Assembly: GCA_949752795.1 (NCBI GenBank)
Contig: CATKHW010000010.1
Coordinates: forward strand, 124,001-188,000
DNA from: Hyperoodon ampullatus
Taxonomy: Eukaryota > Chordata > Mammalia > Artiodactyla > Ziphiidae
Length of the DNA stretch: 64,000 nucleotides
Reading direction: 5' to 3'
In this document: one piece after another, positions 62,573 through 64,000 of the stretch
How positions within the stretch are numbered: the first letter of the stretch is position 1
Layout of the letters: every line of letters begins with the position of its first letter
Program-made: the position numbers and the translations under genes
The notes under the pieces: generated by a model
Told to the model about the DNA's origin: nothing
The model's input: the letters and a program-made list of their open reading frames with translations, nothing else
The model's database searches: none

Positions 62573-64000
62573 CTTGGCCAAAAAGGGCGTATGCGTTTTC
62601 TCCTGAATATATTCAGGAGAAAACGCATACGCCCTTTTTGGCCAAGTGCATCATTGTCGAAGTTGTGCCCCTCTTCCTGTGCTTTAAAGGCGATTCCAAC
62701 GTATCTCTTGAAATCTGTTTCCTGCTATTCTGGCTCGCGTTCAAGTCCTCCTAGTTGCCTTCCCTCAACAGATTTTTGGACGATAGTTGTCCTTTATTAC
62801 TCGGCCAGTTTGTGAATTGCTGTGCCCCTGAGCTCCATATTTCAACTCGTTTTTGGTGAGCTGACCGCAAGTCCAAAATTTTGGTTCAGGACCTATACTG
62901 GTTCCCGGTGGGGGGCTGAGACTTTGGTTAATTCTTCTTCCTGCCTGGAAATTACAGTGATATGTGCCCGTCCAAATGCCTAACAGCTACTCTCTCATTG
63001 GTTCTCCCTCTTCCCTTTCATCCTCTGCCAAATTGGCAACCTGTGCTAACCAGGAGGTTAAAGGGGCTGTCTCTCCAAGTTGGGAGGATGATAGTAAAGC
63101 AGGTGTAAAGTCAAACCGGAGCACCAAGAGAGGGACTATTCGTTGAGTTTTAGAAACCTTTCGTATTCACAGTGTGTCCGTTCTCTAGGTTTCCCGTACA
63201 TGTTATAGCTGTAGTAATATTCCCTTCAACCTGGAGAGTTGAGACCCATGGAATGGGTGCCATGCATTATTGCTTTAAAGGGTCTGCATTTGCTCACCCA
63301 ATCTCACCAATCCTCTCAGTCCCAAGTGTCCAGCCTTATGCCACATCCAGCTGTCGTTGTAGATAGGGTCATTCCAGGTTTCATCAGAGACCCTGAAGGA
63401 ATTGTAAAGAATTTCCCAGTTTTTTTGTTTTGTTTTTGAAATTCCTTTTTATAGTGGGTTTGAGCTGATTCTCGCTGCCATGTTTATGCCAGTCTAGACA
63501 CACTTGATTCCCTTACGGAGACATATCAATACATAGGTTTTAAGATTCTTACTAGTCAGATATATTCCTCTGCGGGAAATATGGGGTTTTGAGTCCCTTT
63601 CACTGAGGAAGGTGTAGGTCTTGTCTATTCCATAGTTGGTGTTGGAACGGTACCTGTGCTTATATCAAACTCTGGTTTTATGCATCACCCCACCTCTCCT
63701 TCCCCCTTAAGCAGGCATAAGAGTGTTTTCAAAATGTGAGACACTGTTCTCTTTCCTTACTCAGTTCAAGTGTAGCCATGTTTACAGGATCTTCATAAGT
63801 GATATCTTATGATAAGTTTCTTTTTCTGTGTACCTTATTTCACTTAGAATCATCGTACCTGAATCCACCCATTTTGCTGCTACTGGTCTTATGTCATTGA
63901 TTTCATGGCTGAGGGATATTCCATCGTACGTAAGTACCACAATTTTTTGAACCATTTTTATATTTCCTGGGATATTTTAGGTGTACCCAAGTTGAGGTCC
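62573..64000 (+). repeat. Monomer U37, type i (3'-partial)
   Basis: Perfect palindrome. The window ends inside the L1 ORF2 remnant, which starts at about 63420. It has the type i marks and lost T as in U33, and the stop-making GGATATTTTAGG near 63970. Confidence 0.95.

Larger units (their letters stand above)
1..64000 (+). repeat. Tandem satellite array, ~1,739-bp monomer, ~36.8 copies
   Basis: The same landmarks recur every 1,737-1,740 bases across the whole window, always in the same orientation. The boundary palindrome starts at 1716, 3455, 5194, 6932, 8671 and so on to 62573. Copies differ by scattered substitutions and rare 1-2 base indels, so they are close relatives kept alike by homogenisation. 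No other sequence interrupts the array and neither end of it lies in the window. Function is not evident from the bases. Arrays of this kind in mammals are usually centromeric or pericentromeric, which here is inference only. Confidence 0.98.
52141..64000 (+). repeat. Recent four-monomer tandem duplication (d-e-i-h), offset 6,954
   Basis: U31-U34 is followed by U35-U37 at a constant 6,954-base offset over the 4.9 kb still in the window. Only a handful of base differences are visible by eye. The second copy continues beyond the window. Confidence 0.88.

Noticed and set aside
1..64000. Assembly artefact from collapsed or over-extended repeats
   Set aside because: The copies have distinct private substitutions and chimeras in a consistent order, which simple copy-paste would not create. 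The 6,954-bp duplication at 52-64 kb remains the one place where read support should be examined.

Overview
The window is one uninterrupted tandem satellite array. About 36.8 head-to-tail copies of a roughly 1,739-bp monomer run in a single orientation from the first base to the last. I find no unique sequence, no foreign insertion, no inversion and no gene that looks functional. I number the copies U1 (partial, starts inside its boundary palindrome) to U37 (partial, cut by the window end). Copy lengths are 1,737 to 1,740 bp; the length changes I could trace are 1- to 2-base indels, most in T or A runs.

Each monomer has three parts. (1) A boundary palindrome: a 74-bp perfect inverted repeat with 37-base arms and no loop. 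(2) About 775 bp that I cannot assign to any known element. (3) About 880 bp that I read as the 3' end of a LINE-1 (L1) retrotransposon inserted antisense. This part has a T-rich run on the + strand (the L1 A-tail), then the L1 3' UTR, then the C-terminal part of ORF2 on the minus strand, broken by stops and frameshifts. Roughly half of the satellite is therefore a fossil 5'-truncated L1 that has been amplified with the repeat. The open frames of 60 to 171 codons recur once per monomer and are by-products of this repetition.

The copies fall into diagnostic variant types, which I call a to i. Their order is a a mosaic higher-order arrangement: a dimer repeated twice (U1-U4), a six-monomer block followed by a seven-monomer version of it (U10-U22), a more diverged stretch (second half of U24 to first half of U28), a block repeating U7-U9 at a distance of 36.5 kb (U28-U30), and a very recent four-monomer duplication (U31-U34 repeated as U35-U37 and beyond). 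Several copies are chimeras with a switch point that can be narrowed to less than 100 bp, as expected from unequal crossing-over.

Organism: the L1 remnant indicates a mammal. From memory, the L1 3' UTR looks closest to artiodactyl/cetacean L1s, and a monomer near 1.74 kb is close to the length recalled for the common cetacean satellite (about 1.75 kb in baleen and sperm whales). That assignment is an inference without a database comparison. A centromeric or heterochromatic location is likely for such an array but is not shown by the sequence.
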